From assembly GCF_025244725.1 (NCBI RefSeq), contig NZ_CP104203.1:2170001-2234000 (forward strand): a DNA stretch of 64,000 nucleotides. The letters are read 5' to 3'. Below are positions 1 through 8,427 of this stretch, piece after piece. The stretch's first letter is position 1. The number at the start of each line of letters is the position of its first letter. The translations under genes were made by a program, and so were the position numbers. Below the pieces are notes generated by a model. It worked only from the letters and a program-made list of their open reading frames with translations, made no database searches and was not told the DNA's origin. The DNA comes from Chryseobacterium oranimense (GTDB lineage Bacteria; Bacteroidota; Bacteroidia; Flavobacteriales; Weeksellaceae).

Positions 1-405
1 TTCCAATACGGACAGCTGAACACCGGGGTGCAGGTTTCCAAGAAGAAGGATCTCCGCATCCTGCATAGAGTCCGGAATTTTAGGATCGAAATTCTCCAAA
101 ACATTCACTTCTGTAGCCAAAGTATCTCTGGTATTCAGATCATTATGGTATTTCCCGGACCAGAAGAATGTTTTTCCTTCTTTTACGATCTCAATTCCTT
201 CAATATTTACTTCTCTGTCTGTGAACATATCAAGGTGCTCCTGCGGGAAATCTCCTCCAACAACGGAAACAATACCAGATTTAACGCCTAAAATAGAAGA
301 AGTAATGCCAATATAAGTGGCTGCACCTCCTAAAATTTTATCGGTTTTACCAAACGGCGTTTCGATTGCATCAAATGCAACGCTTCCTACAACTAAAAGT
401 TTCAT
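1..405 (-). CDS. PfkB-family carbohydrate/nucleoside kinase (N-terminal part)
   Basis: The first 135 residues of a protein whose 3' end lies beyond the window. The start MKLLVVGSVAFDAI followed by an ILGGAATY stretch is the N-terminal signature of the PfkB/ribokinase superfamily (sugar and nucleoside kinases). The catalytic C-terminal half with the GAGD motif is not in the window, so the substrate cannot be assigned. The ATG at 405 is chosen because it places the conserved beta-strand at residue 2. The gene lies 27 bp after gldD on the same strand and may be co-transcribed with mutY-gldD. Family call is good; substrate unknown. Confidence 0.8.
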   Translation of the reverse strand, partial: MKLLVVGSVAFDAIETPFGKTDKILGGAATYIGITSSILGVKSGIVSVVGGDFPQEHLDMFTDREVNIEGIEIVKEGKTFFWSGKYHNDLNTRDTLATEVNVLENFDPKIPDSMQDAEILLLGNLHPGVQLSVLE

Positions 406-432
406 ATATTTTTCAATGTATTTTAAAGTCAA

Positions 433-990
433 TTATTTTTTCCATTCAAAAGTGTCCAGCAGGTGTTTCATATCATTTTTGATGTAGCTTACTGCCGGGG
501 CCAGAGAGTCGGGTTTTGGCCTTGTGTTAAAGTATAGATAAGCAGTCACAAAATGTTTTGTGCTGTCTGTAATGTAAAATTGAAGATTGGAAGCACTTTG
601 CCCCTTAAGCTCATAGAAGTTTCCGTACACCTTTTTGTCCGGGTATTCGAATGATTTGGTATCTATGGAACTTGCTTTAATGGTATGCTCATAAACCATT
701 TTCTCTGCTTCTTTGATATGGTCTGCAAAGTCATTCTGTATCGGATAATAGGTCACAAAAACCTTTGCTTTCATTTTTGGGTAGTTGATATAATACCAGC
801 ACGGCTTTTTAGCATCGGAAATGGATGCAAAATCTGAATATTCAAAAGTATAGGCACAGTTATTCTCAAACTTCTGATAGGTGGGTGCCGGATATTCCAG
901 ACGGAGTTCCCCGTAAGGTTTCGGAACATGGTCTTTTCCGCACGAAATTAAAAGCAGTGATACAAAAATAAAAATGACGTTTTTTATCAT
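433..990 (-). CDS. gldD: Gliding motility lipoprotein GldD
   Basis: A 185-residue SPII lipoprotein. From the chosen Met the signal peptide runs to a lipobox ending LLISC with Cys at residue 17; an upstream Met at 1005 would only add MYFCK before it. The mature part (HVPKPYGELRLEYP, CWYYINYPKMKAKVFVTY, FEYPDKKVYGNFYELKG) matches what I remember of GldD. GldD is needed for flavobacterial gliding and affects the type IX secretion/motility machinery. It lies 44 bp downstream of mutY on the same strand. In other flavobacteria gldE and ssb often sit between these two; here they do not. Confidence 0.85.
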   Translation of the reverse strand: MIKNVIFIFVSLLLISCGKDHVPKPYGELRLEYPAPTYQKFENNCAYTFEYSDFASISDAKKPCWYYINYPKMKAKVFVTYYPIQNDFADHIKEAEKMVYEHTIKASSIDTKSFEYPDKKVYGNFYELKGQSASNLQFYITDSTKHFVTAYLYFNTRPKPDSLAPAVSYIKNDMKHLLDTFEWKK

Positions 991-1034
991 TTTGCAAAAG
1001 TACAAATTAGATTTCAGATTTTGGGAGACAAATT

Positions 1035-2069
1035 TCAGTCTTTCAGTGAGTTTTGGATATAGTTTTCCAATGGCTTGGGAAAGGATTTTTCATGAGAAGC
1101 TTCAAAGTCAGTAATGATATACTGATTTTCGGAGGTAAATCTGTTCCAAACCACTTCTGAATCAACCTCAACACTTGAAATTTCAATCGTCAGATTCTTA
1201 TGGGTAAGCTTATGGGTGATTGTTTTAATACCTTTGATAAATGGTTCAAGTTCTGCAGAAATAGTCGTAGGAAACTCGAATAATTTTTTCCAGATGAAAT
1301 CATCTTTTCTTTGTCTGATCAGGAACTGACCGTTTCTGTATACAAAATAGTACTTCAGCGACAGGTCTGATGTTTTGACTTTTTTGGTTTTTACAGGATA
1401 ATCTGATGCTTTTTCCAGGGAAAATGCAAGACAATCATCATTTACGGGACATTCACTGCAGAGCGGATTTTTAGGTTTGCAGATCTCGGAACCAAGATCC
1501 ATCATCGCCTGATTAAAATCTCCTACATTTTCGGGCATAATCAATCCCGCTAGTTGTGAGAAATAGGAAAAAGCTCTGGAATTGGAAATATCAAAGTCAT
1601 CAGCAAAAATACGGCTTAAAACTCTGTAAAAATTACCATCTACCGCCGGCATTTTGCCACCAAAGCAAATACTTGAAATGGCAGCGGCCGTATATTTACC
1701 AACGCCTTTTAATTTTAAAATCTCTTCGTAATCTGCCGGAAAAGCACCATGATAATCGTTCATGATCTGTTGTGAAGCTTTATGGATATTGATTGCTCTG
1801 GAATAATATCCAAGCCCTTTCCAGTAAAGCAAAACTTCATTTTCCTCTGCTTCAGCCAAAGTTTTTACGTCCGGAAACCGGTTAATAAAATTATTATAAT
1901 GACCGAGTCCCTGGCTGATTCTTGTCTGCTGAAAAACGATTTCGCAGATCCATATTTTGTAAGGGTCTTTGGTCTGTCTGAAAGGCAGATCCCTGGCATT
2001 TTTCCCGTACCAGCTCAGGAGTTTGTTTCCTATATGAAGAAATTCCGAACTATTGCTATTTTTTTCCAA
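1035..2069 (-). CDS. mutY: A/G-specific adenine DNA glycosylase MutY
   Basis: A 344-residue base-excision repair glycosylase that removes adenine mispaired with 8-oxoguanine. Visible motifs are the catalytic Glu in WICEIVFQQTRI (about residue 43), the helix-hairpin-helix LKGVGKYTAAAIS (about 120), the catalytic Asp in PAVDGNFYRVLSR (about 143), and a 4Fe-4S ligand set spaced C-x6-C-x2-C-x5-C around residues 196-212. The C-terminal 110 residues form a NUDIX-like 8-oxoG recognition domain. Length is normal for the family. The gene precedes gldD, an arrangement typical of Bacteroidota. High confidence. Confidence 0.95.
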   Translation of the reverse strand: MEKNSNSSEFLHIGNKLLSWYGKNARDLPFRQTKDPYKIWICEIVFQQTRISQGLGHYNNFINRFPDVKTLAEAEENEVLLYWKGLGYYSRAINIHKASQQIMNDYHGAFPADYEEILKLKGVGKYTAAAISSICFGGKMPAVDGNFYRVLSRIFADDFDISNSRAFSYFSQLAGLIMPENVGDFNQAMMDLGSEICKPKNPLCSECPVNDDCLAFSLEKASDYPVKTKKVKTSDLSLKYYFVYRNGQFLIRQRKDDFIWKKLFEFPTTISAELEPFIKGIKTITHKLTHKNLTIEISSVEVDSEVVWNRFTSENQYIITDFEASHEKSFPKPLENYIQNSLKD

Positions 2070-2120
2070 AAAGAGTTGTCTGTTTAATTATTTCAGGATT
2101 TTAAGCGTGTTTTTTAGATG

Positions 2121-2206
2121 CTTCGACTCCGCTCAGCATGACAAATCTAATACTAACGGCTTTATAAAGTGCTGTGATTGAAAATGTCATGCTAAACAAA
2201 GTCGAA
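2121..2206. repeat. REP-like imperfect inverted repeat
   Basis: Two 22-bp arms, TTCGACTCCGCTCAGCATG followed by ACA at 2122-2143 and its reverse complement with three mismatches at 2185-2206, are separated by about 40 bp. It lies in the 203-bp gap upstream of mutY. The arm sequence resembles a dispersed REP-type element I remember from many flavobacterial genomes. Confidence 0.6.
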
Positions 2207-2272
2207 ACCTATTTTTACAACTTATATTCTAAAAAGTTGAAGGCTTCAAATTCCCGTCCTGCAAAGATAAAA

Positions 2273-2746
2273 CTATTTATCCTTTTTGACAGAATATACC
2301 GGGGCCGCTTTCAGCCATTGATATTTGAGATTTCTTTCTGCTGCAATAAAGCGGAAACCTTCCAATTTTTTGAGATAAAGATAGATTGAGTCATTTTTGA
2401 GCTTAAGCCTTTGATCTGAAAGAAACATGAAAGGATAGTCTGCAACTGAATCTCTTATTGTTTTTAATACTTTTCCGGATCTTACTTTGTAAAGAAAAAA
2501 GTTTTTTCCTCTTCCTTTTGAACTGTCAGCAAGCTTTACATCTGAACTTGCAATAACCAGCTCGCTGCCGTCAAAGCACTCTTCTTCATTCATGATGTAA
2601 GCTGTTCCCTGCTGGTGCTCGTCTTTAAAAAGATCCACGGCATAATGGTCCGGCGCCTGATATTTTTTTTCACATCCTGATAATACAATCAGAAGGAGCA
2701 AAGGCAGAAAGCCTGTTAAACTTTTTTTGATCACATTAATTTTCAT
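2273..2746 (-). CDS. Hypothetical SPII lipoprotein next to T6SS sheath genes
   Basis: A 157-residue protein with signal peptide MKINVIKKSLTGFLPLLLL and lipobox VLSGC. The open frame extends upstream to 2851, but the Met at 2746 gives a proper signal peptide and avoids overlap with tssC. No domain is recognised in the mature part. It follows tssC after a clear terminator, so it is probably transcribed separately. Bacteroidota T6SS loci do encode a lipoprotein (TssQ), but nothing visible links this protein to it beyond position, so I leave it unnamed. Confidence 0.75.
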   Translation of the reverse strand: MKINVIKKSLTGFLPLLLLIVLSGCEKKYQAPDHYAVDLFKDEHQQGTAYIMNEEECFDGSELVIASSDVKLADSSKGRGKNFFLYKVRSGKVLKTIRDSVADYPFMFLSDQRLKLKNDSIYLYLKKLEGFRFIAAERNLKYQWLKAAPVYSVKKDK

Positions 2747-2760
2747 ATGAATTGGCAGTA

Positions 2761-2794
2761 AAAAACCGATGTATAAATGCATCGGTTTTTTTAT
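2761..2794. terminator. Hairpin terminator after tssBC
   Basis: AAACCGATG and CATCGGTTT form a stem around a short loop, with an A-tract on one side and a T-tract on the other, so it can work in both directions. On the minus strand it follows the tssC stop at 2811 and separates tssBC from the lipoprotein gene. Confidence 0.8.
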
Positions 2795-2810
2795 TTTAAT
2801 TTGGTTCTTA

Positions 2811-4172
2811 TTATTCCTGAGTGTATTGTGCATCCCATTCGTTACCATCATCTCCTTTGTGTCCGTCTAATTTAATAACGAAACTTTTTGTAGGGAAATA
2901 AGGGGTCATACGGATATCAAGCCATACTCTGTCTTTATTAACTCTGTCCTGCTCGAAACGAACGATCTTGAATTTTTCAATCAGTTTATCCGGTCCTTTG
3001 ATATTGTCAAGGAAAGTTACGATCTGTCTTCTTAAATCATCTTCGTTCTTGGCATTCCAGTTTTCGAAGGCTCTTCTGTTCAGGAAGTCCAGTAATACTT
3101 TGGTTACGTAGTCGAATACACGAACTACAGAATAGGTCTGAAGGCCGATGTTATCTCCTGTAAACAATGTTTTCGCGGAGAATGCCATGATTTTACCATA
3201 TTCATTAACCATAGGTACAAGACCCATTTTTTCCAGCTGTGAAATTTCGCTTTTCTTCAGTTCGAATTTTACTGCATCCACTTCATTGATGTTACCGTGT
3301 TTTTTACCGGCTGCTACCTGAGACATTAGTGTTTTGTGAATTTTTCCGGCTAATGAAGTGGAAGGCGGAAGCTCTACGTTTTCCTCTTCTCCTACTTCTT
3401 CTGCTCTTCCTCTGCCTACCAGCCAGTTACACGTCATAATAACGTTACTTCTGTGAAGCTCACCTCCTGTAAGGTTGGCAGAATGGAATAAATCTACCAC
3501 ATCATCCGGCTTATCAAGGTTGGCGAAGTCGGTCACCATCATTACTTTGTTCTCGTTACAGATCTTTGCCCATTTTTCAATGACTTTATTTGAGCCTAAG
3601 TATCCGGGGATTGCCAGGATAGAATAGTTGTCTCTAAGATCCAAACGGTCGTAATAATTTTTGAATTCTTCAGAAATAGCATCTATGAATAAAGGGTTAT
3701 CAAGATCTGAAACCTGCTCAAGGCTTGCATTAACGATGCTTACGTTATCCACTTTATCCAGTTCCGTATTTTTGTAGAATTGGGCTACCGTTCTGTAGTT
3801 GGTTTCCAACAAACGCACTGCATCAAGTGTATTCTTCAGATTGGTCTTTAAGTTCTGGTCTGCTGACTGTGCTTTGGCTTTGCAGGTATCTGCCATTTTA
3901 TCTGCAGATTCGTTTCCTTCCAAAAGACTTACCCAAAGGCTTATTTTTTGAAGAAGCTCTTTTCTTTCGTCAGCTTTATTATTGTCGTTCAGGAAAATTT
4001 CTTTCCTGGCTTTTCTCGTTGGGTTCATATTGGCGATACCGTCTACAACGGATTCAACAAAGCCAAAACCTCCTATTTTGTTAAGCTCCGCAAGCGGGTT
4101 GCCTTTCGGCTGCCCTGAGTGTTGCTGCTGCCCCTGCTGCTGGCTTTCTTGTGCCTGTAATTTGCTATCCAT
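2811..4172 (-). CDS. tssC: T6SS contractile sheath large subunit TssC
   Basis: A 453-residue protein read as the large sheath subunit (VipB/TssC) of the Bacteroidota subtype T6SSiii. The N-terminus is Gln-rich and flexible (residues 5-25). The core has sheath-like features: NYSILAIPGYLGS, the FHSANLTGGELHRSNVIMTCN region, LPPSTSLAG, and a C-terminal handshake-type domain rich in beta strands. With TssB it would form the sheath that contracts around the Hcp tube. It starts 21 bp after tssB stops. No baseplate, membrane or ClpV genes are in the window, so the rest of the system must lie elsewhere if functional. Confidence 0.85.
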   Translation of the reverse strand: MDSKLQAQESQQQGQQQHSGQPKGNPLAELNKIGGFGFVESVVDGIANMNPTRKARKEIFLNDNNKADERKELLQKISLWVSLLEGNESADKMADTCKAKAQSADQNLKTNLKNTLDAVRLLETNYRTVAQFYKNTELDKVDNVSIVNASLEQVSDLDNPLFIDAISEEFKNYYDRLDLRDNYSILAIPGYLGSNKVIEKWAKICNENKVMMVTDFANLDKPDDVVDLFHSANLTGGELHRSNVIMTCNWLVGRGRAEEVGEEENVELPPSTSLAGKIHKTLMSQVAAGKKHGNINEVDAVKFELKKSEISQLEKMGLVPMVNEYGKIMAFSAKTLFTGDNIGLQTYSVVRVFDYVTKVLLDFLNRRAFENWNAKNEDDLRRQIVTFLDNIKGPDKLIEKFKIVRFEQDRVNKDRVWLDIRMTPYFPTKSFVIKLDGHKGDDGNEWDAQYTQE

Positions 4173-4193
4173 GATTTGATTTAGTGTAAATAA

Positions 4194-4640
4194 TTATTTT
4201 TCAAGTTCTTGTGCCACATCTTTCAATACTTCGATGAATGCAGCTCTGGTCTGTTCATTCTCAAGCATATTACGCAGAATCTTATTGGTTTTCAGCTGGC
4301 GTACGATCTTGTTGTACTGCTCCTGTTCCATGCTAAGCTGCTGTAAATAGTCTGATTTCTGAGTAAGATTTTTGGGTGTGAAGTCTGCAAGGTTCTGAAA
4401 ACGGAACTCCTCTTCCACTATACTTCCTTCTTCCGTTTCGTGCTGTACAGCTACGGATGGTTGAAAATGTCTGAAGACGTCGTCCACTGTTTTTAATCCT
4501 GTTACAATTTCAGGGGTATAAGATTCCTCTGTTGTAAGCTGGCTCACTATCAGCGATTTGTTTTCCTGTATTTCCTGAATCGCTTCATTAGCGTCTACTT
4601 TTACCTCGTTGCCGCCAACACCATAATTAAACATTGCCAT
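4194..4640 (-). CDS. tssB: T6SS contractile sheath small subunit TssB
   Basis: A 148-residue protein beginning MAMFNYGVGGNEVKVDA, read as the small sheath subunit of the Bacteroidota T6SS. The middle (YTPEIVTGLKTVDDVFRHFQPSV) matches the TssB/VipA pattern in which conserved strands interlock with TssC, and the C-terminus is helical. The frame extends to 4754 with a low-complexity N-rich stretch. I prefer the inner Met because the extension looks like translated non-coding DNA, but the longer form cannot be excluded. First gene of a two-gene operon with tssC. Confidence 0.8.
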   Translation of the reverse strand: MAMFNYGVGGNEVKVDANEAIQEIQENKSLIVSQLTTEESYTPEIVTGLKTVDDVFRHFQPSVAVQHETEEGSIVEEEFRFQNLADFTPKNLTQKSDYLQQLSMEQEQYNKIVRQLKTNKILRNMLENEQTRAAFIEVLKDVAQELEK

Positions 4641-5170
4641 ATTATTGTTATTTTGAGATTTCTGATTTTGGTTCGGATCTGTTTTTGAGTAATTTACCGA
4701 TGAATCGAATAAATTACCAATCCAATGTTTAAATTTAAAAAAAAACTGTAACATACAAAATTTTGTAAAGATTTTTCTTGAAATATTTAATTTAACCTAA
4801 TTTATATATAACGTAAAATCACGACTTTACGATATCACTAAACTATGAAAAATAAATAAAAATACCCACAGAGAGATAAAATAAAATTCTGGTGCATTTT
4901 TCATTTACAAAAAACATCAAAACATGTATTAAAATAAGAATTTCTTCAAAATAAGGAAAAATATTCTTTATATTTAACCTGGGTTCGGAATAAGAAAATT
5001 TAGATTATAAGACTGAAAAAGGCGGGAGTTACTGATTTTTACCCTTGTCAAGGTTTAAAACCTTGACAAGGGTAAACTGGACCAAAGTAACTTCAGATTT
5101 CCTGACCATCACTAAAATAAATAGGTCTTATTCCGAACCCAGGTTATATTTAAACAAAGTAAACAGTGTC
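4641..5170. other. AT-rich divergent intergenic region
   Basis: This 530-bp region separates tssB (leftward) from the 5171 gene (rightward). It contains a small dyad, CGTAAA at 4812-4817 and TTTACG at 4826-4831, possibly an operator for tssBC, and the MITE-like element at 4975-5146. No other gene is apparent; the open frame running left from 5171 starts at a TTG inside a palindrome and is probably not translated. Confidence 0.6.
4975..5146. repeat. MITE-like nested inverted-repeat element
   Basis: A 172-bp segment is bounded by perfect 20-bp terminal inverted repeats (4975-4994 and 5127-5146; left arm TAACCTGGGTTCGGAATAAG). At its centre (5041-5073) is a near-perfect palindrome with 16-bp arms, ACCCTTGTCAAGGTTT and its complement, around one base. 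No transposase is present. Layout and size fit a miniature inverted-repeat or RAYT/REP-like element. Confidence 0.7.
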
Positions 5171-6217
5171 ATGAAAGATGTAAAGATCGCGTTTAGAAAA
5201 CCAATATATCCTATTTCTGAAGCATTAAATCAGTATTTGGAAAAACATAACAGAACGACGAAGATTCAGTTTTTATATGAAGACCTACTGAGATTCAGCG
5301 ACAGTGTAAGTATCCTGGATAAGGACGGTAAGGATACCCTATGGCTTGGTGTATTGTATTCTGAACATGAATTTACTGAAATAGAGGCTAATTTAAATAA
5401 AATTTATACTCTTCTACATTCCGATGGAGATGAGGCTACTTTACCTTATCTGAAAGTAGATACGATCGACTTTTGCACCTTCGGAAACTCTAAACCTTTC
5501 CGGATCCGGGTGAGAAATATTCTCAACGACAATCATACTAATTTTTATATTAAACAAGCCGATGCTTCCCGCATATACGGGCTTGAAATTGAAGACCTGC
5601 TTTCTCCCAACCGGATTAACTTTTTGATTCATAAAAATACTTTGATAGAAGAGCATATTTTAGGAATTCCGGGAGATGTTTTTATCCAAAAGCATTTACT
5701 TAACTGTACAGAGCTGGAAAAAGCACAGATTTCCAAGGAATTTGTAAAGTTCAATGAACGTTGCCTTATTGGGTTACTGGGTGATATGCGCTCTTACAAT
5801 TATGTGATTATTCCTATTCACGATTTCGATCAGGTGATTTACAGAATCCGCCCTATCGATTTTGATCAGCAAAGCTATGAAGGGAATCTGAAAGTTTATC
5901 TTCCCCAATATTTCAAAGAAAACAACGTAATGGTTAAGATGGTGCTGGAAAAACTGAAACCTAATTCTATAGAGCAGTATCGTAAAGAAGTCCGTTCGCA
6001 AATTGTAAAAAGAGTGACCAGCAGCAAAAGCAGATTCAATGAACTTATTTCTATTATGAAAAAAGAAGATATTGCGCCGGAATCCAATGTCACAGAGCTG
6101 AAAACAGCTTTGCAAAAACTTACCTATGATGTAAATTTCAAGTATTGCAAAACAATGGGAGACATTATTGAGACCGGAATAAATTTTGTAATCCGGAATT
6201 ACAAGAAAGCCTATTAA
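5171..6217 (+). CDS. Unrecognised protein with kinase-like catalytic motifs
   Basis: About 348 residues from the ATG at 5171 (MKDVKIAFRKPIYPIS). No family is recognised by name. In the C-terminal half, GLLGDMRSYNYVI (about residues 196-208) resembles a kinase catalytic loop with Asp and Asn four residues apart, and RPIDFDQQSYEG about 20 residues later resembles the metal-binding DFG region, as in aminoglycoside phosphotransferase or HipA-type folds. There are no membrane segments or signal peptide. The start lies 25 bp after a MITE-like element, so its promoter may have been changed by insertion. It is divergent from tssBC; a T6SS role is only a possibility. Confidence 0.7.
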   Translation: MKDVKIAFRKPIYPISEALNQYLEKHNRTTKIQFLYEDLLRFSDSVSILDKDGKDTLWLGVLYSEHEFTEIEANLNKIYTLLHSDGDEATLPYLKVDTIDFCTFGNSKPFRIRVRNILNDNHTNFYIKQADASRIYGLEIEDLLSPNRINFLIHKNTLIEEHILGIPGDVFIQKHLLNCTELEKAQISKEFVKFNERCLIGLLGDMRSYNYVIIPIHDFDQVIYRIRPIDFDQQSYEGNLKVYLPQYFKENNVMVKMVLEKLKPNSIEQYRKEVRSQIVKRVTSSKSRFNELISIMKKEDIAPESNVTELKTALQKLTYDVNFKYCKTMGDIIETGINFVIRNYKKAY

Positions 6218-6219
6218 GA

Positions 6220-6262
6220 GAATCCATCTCAAATTTAATTGGGATGGATTCTTTCTTTTCTA
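6220..6262. terminator. Bidirectional terminator between convergent genes
   Basis: GAATCCATCTC and a matching GGATGGATTC form a stem around a loop, followed by a T-rich tract. It serves the rightward gene ending at 6217 and the leftward M13 peptidase gene ending at 6279. Confidence 0.75.
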
Positions 6263-6278
6263 ACAATTTTCGGCTGTT

Positions 6279-8378
6279 CTACCAAATTTTTATTCTGTCC
6301 TGAGGAGCTTTGTACATTTTGTCTCCAGGTTTTATATCAAATGCTTTGTTGAACGCATCCTGATTCACCAGCGGACCAAAAGCCCTGAACACTCCCGGAG
6401 AGTGCGGATCTGTCTTCACCTGATTAATCATATACTGGTCTGTAGATTTTGTTCTCCATACCGTTGCCCAGCTCATAAAGAATCTCTGGTCCTGGGTAAA
6501 TCCACTGATTTTTCCCGGGTTTCCTTTATCTTTCAGGTACATCTGAAGGGCATCATAGGCTACAGCTACTCCACCAAGGTCACCAATGTTTTCACCGCTT
6601 GTAAATTTACCGTTCACAAAGCTTCCTTTTACCGGTTCGTAGGCACTGTACTGAGCAGCTAACTGTCCTACTTTTGCATCAAAGTTCTTACGGTCTTCAT
6701 CCGTCCACCAGTTGTTAAGGTTTCCGTCACCGTCAAAACGTGAACCGCTGTCATCGAATCCATGAGAAATCTCGTGGCCTATCACCGCTCCGATTCCTCC
6801 GAAGTTTACCGCTGCATCTGCTTTAGGATTGTAGAAAGGAGGCTGAAGAATAGCAGCAGGGAATACAATCTCGTTGTTTGATCCGCTGTAATAAGCGTTT
6901 ACAGTTTGAGGAGACATTCCCCATTCTGTTTTGTCAACCGGTTTCCCTACTTTATCAAGGCTTCTCTGATATTGCCATGCAGATACATTCTGAAGGTTGG
7001 AATATAGTGTTGCTCCCTGTTTTGGAGATTCAACTTTTAACTGGGAATAATCTTTCCATTTGTCCGGATAAGCTATTTTTACAGTGAATTTGGAAAGTTT
7101 TTCCTGGGCTTTAACCTTGGTAGCCGGTGACATCCAGTCCATATCATTGATATGCTGTTTGAATGATTTCAGCAGATAATCAATATAGGTTTCCATCTGG
7201 GCTTTTGCTTCAGGAGTGAAATATTTTTCAACATATAATTTCCCGAAAGCCTCACCAAGAACACTATTTACAAGAGAAAGTCCCCTTTTGTCCATCGGAC
7301 GCTGCTCTTTCTGGCCCTGAAGATATTTTGAATAGAAATCGAATCTGATCTGCTCAAGCTTATCATCCAGGTTGCTGGCATTACCGTTAATCAGGTGGTA
7401 TTTCAGATAATCTTTTAACAAAGGAAGATTCTTCTCTGTAATGAACTGATCCATAGTCTGGTAATATTTCAGTTCACCGATAATTACTTTATCTGTATTG
7501 ACTCCTGCATCTGACAGATATTTTGCCAGATTAATATTTTTAACCAATCCTGAAAGCTCGCTCACATTTTTAGGATTGTATCTTAAATTGGCATCTCTGT
7601 TCTGCTCAAGAGTCAAAAGATAGTTGGCAAGCTGTTTTTCAAAATTTACCACATTGTGTGCAGCCTGTGTCGAATTTTTATTTCCCAAGACATCGAACAG
7701 CTTTCCTACATAAATCTGGTATTCCGCCAAGGTCTTTGTATTGGCTTCATTTACTTTCTGATAATAATCTCTTCCTAATCCAAGGTCCGGCCCGCCAAGA
7801 TATACTGCATTCATTTTAGAATTCTTCATATCTGCGCCTACTCTCCATCCGTAGAATGAGTTATCCCCTAATTTTGTAGCTTCAAGAAGATATTTCTGCA
7901 GGTCATTCAGGTTTTTAATAGCATCTATTTTTGCCAGATCTCCTTTGATCGGAGCCAGTCCTTCAGCATTTCTTTTATTGACATCCATGAAAGAGGCATA
8001 CAGGTTCTGGATTTTCTGTCCTTCAGATCCTTCGGAATAGCTTTCTGATAAAATTTTGTTCAGGATATCCAGGGAAGCATCATCCACATTTTCTCTCAAA
8101 GCATTGAAAGACCCCCAACTTGCCTTATCTGAAGGAATCTGGGTGGTTTTTACCCAATTTCCGTTCACATAGCTAAAAAAGTCATCCTGCGGGCGAACGC
8201 TCTTATCCATATAAGATAAATTGATTCCTTCTTCTTTCACTTCTTCTTTTTTTACTGGTTCTGTAACGGCAACTGTGGTTTCAGTTTTAGTTTCTGTACC
8301 GGCAGTCCTGGCCGTTCCGCATGAATTTAAAAATACAATACCCGAAAGGGCAAGTACTCCAATATTTAGCTTTTTCAT
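6279..8378 (-). CDS. M13-family zinc metallopeptidase, lipoprotein (PepO/neprilysin-like)
   Basis: About 699 residues from the Met at 8378, chosen because it starts signal peptide MKKLNIGVLALSGIVFLNSC with a lipobox Cys. The protein should therefore be membrane-anchored and export-facing. The mature part has the M13_N domain and, near residue 540, the zinc motif GHEISHGFDDSG (HExxH), followed by the third zinc ligand in GENIGDLGG. The C-terminus DRIKIW is the usual M13 ending. It is a paralogue of the next upstream gene on the same strand (8708-10765), which has an SPI-type signal instead of a lipobox. The substrate is presumably peptides. Confidence 0.93.
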   Translation of the reverse strand: MKKLNIGVLALSGIVFLNSCGTARTAGTETKTETTVAVTEPVKKEEVKEEGINLSYMDKSVRPQDDFFSYVNGNWVKTTQIPSDKASWGSFNALRENVDDASLDILNKILSESYSEGSEGQKIQNLYASFMDVNKRNAEGLAPIKGDLAKIDAIKNLNDLQKYLLEATKLGDNSFYGWRVGADMKNSKMNAVYLGGPDLGLGRDYYQKVNEANTKTLAEYQIYVGKLFDVLGNKNSTQAAHNVVNFEKQLANYLLTLEQNRDANLRYNPKNVSELSGLVKNINLAKYLSDAGVNTDKVIIGELKYYQTMDQFITEKNLPLLKDYLKYHLINGNASNLDDKLEQIRFDFYSKYLQGQKEQRPMDKRGLSLVNSVLGEAFGKLYVEKYFTPEAKAQMETYIDYLLKSFKQHINDMDWMSPATKVKAQEKLSKFTVKIAYPDKWKDYSQLKVESPKQGATLYSNLQNVSAWQYQRSLDKVGKPVDKTEWGMSPQTVNAYYSGSNNEIVFPAAILQPPFYNPKADAAVNFGGIGAVIGHEISHGFDDSGSRFDGDGNLNNWWTDEDRKNFDAKVGQLAAQYSAYEPVKGSFVNGKFTSGENIGDLGGVAVAYDALQMYLKDKGNPGKISGFTQDQRFFMSWATVWRTKSTDQYMINQVKTDPHSPGVFRAFGPLVNQDAFNKAFDIKPGDKMYKAPQDRIKIW

Positions 8379-8401
8379 TAAAGATAATTTTTGATTTAAC
8401 A

Positions 8402-8418
8402 CAAACTTACCAAATATA
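8402..8418 (-). promoter_or_regulatory. Candidate -7 boxes for the M13 lipoprotein gene
   Basis: On the minus strand TATATTTG (8418-8411) and TAAGTTTG (8409-8402) both fit the Bacteroidota TAnnTTTG consensus just upstream of the start at 8378. No clear TTG -33 element is seen. Confidence 0.45.
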
Positions 8419-8427
8419 CGAACTTTA

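Noticed and set aside
5045..5170. N-terminal extension of the kinase-like gene starting at TTG
   Set aside because: The TTG is inside a 16-bp-arm palindrome of the MITE-like element and the encoded residues have no support; the ATG at 5171 follows the element.
5774..6232. Antisense open frame over the kinase-like gene
   Set aside because: Shadow of a real coding frame; no signal or domain.
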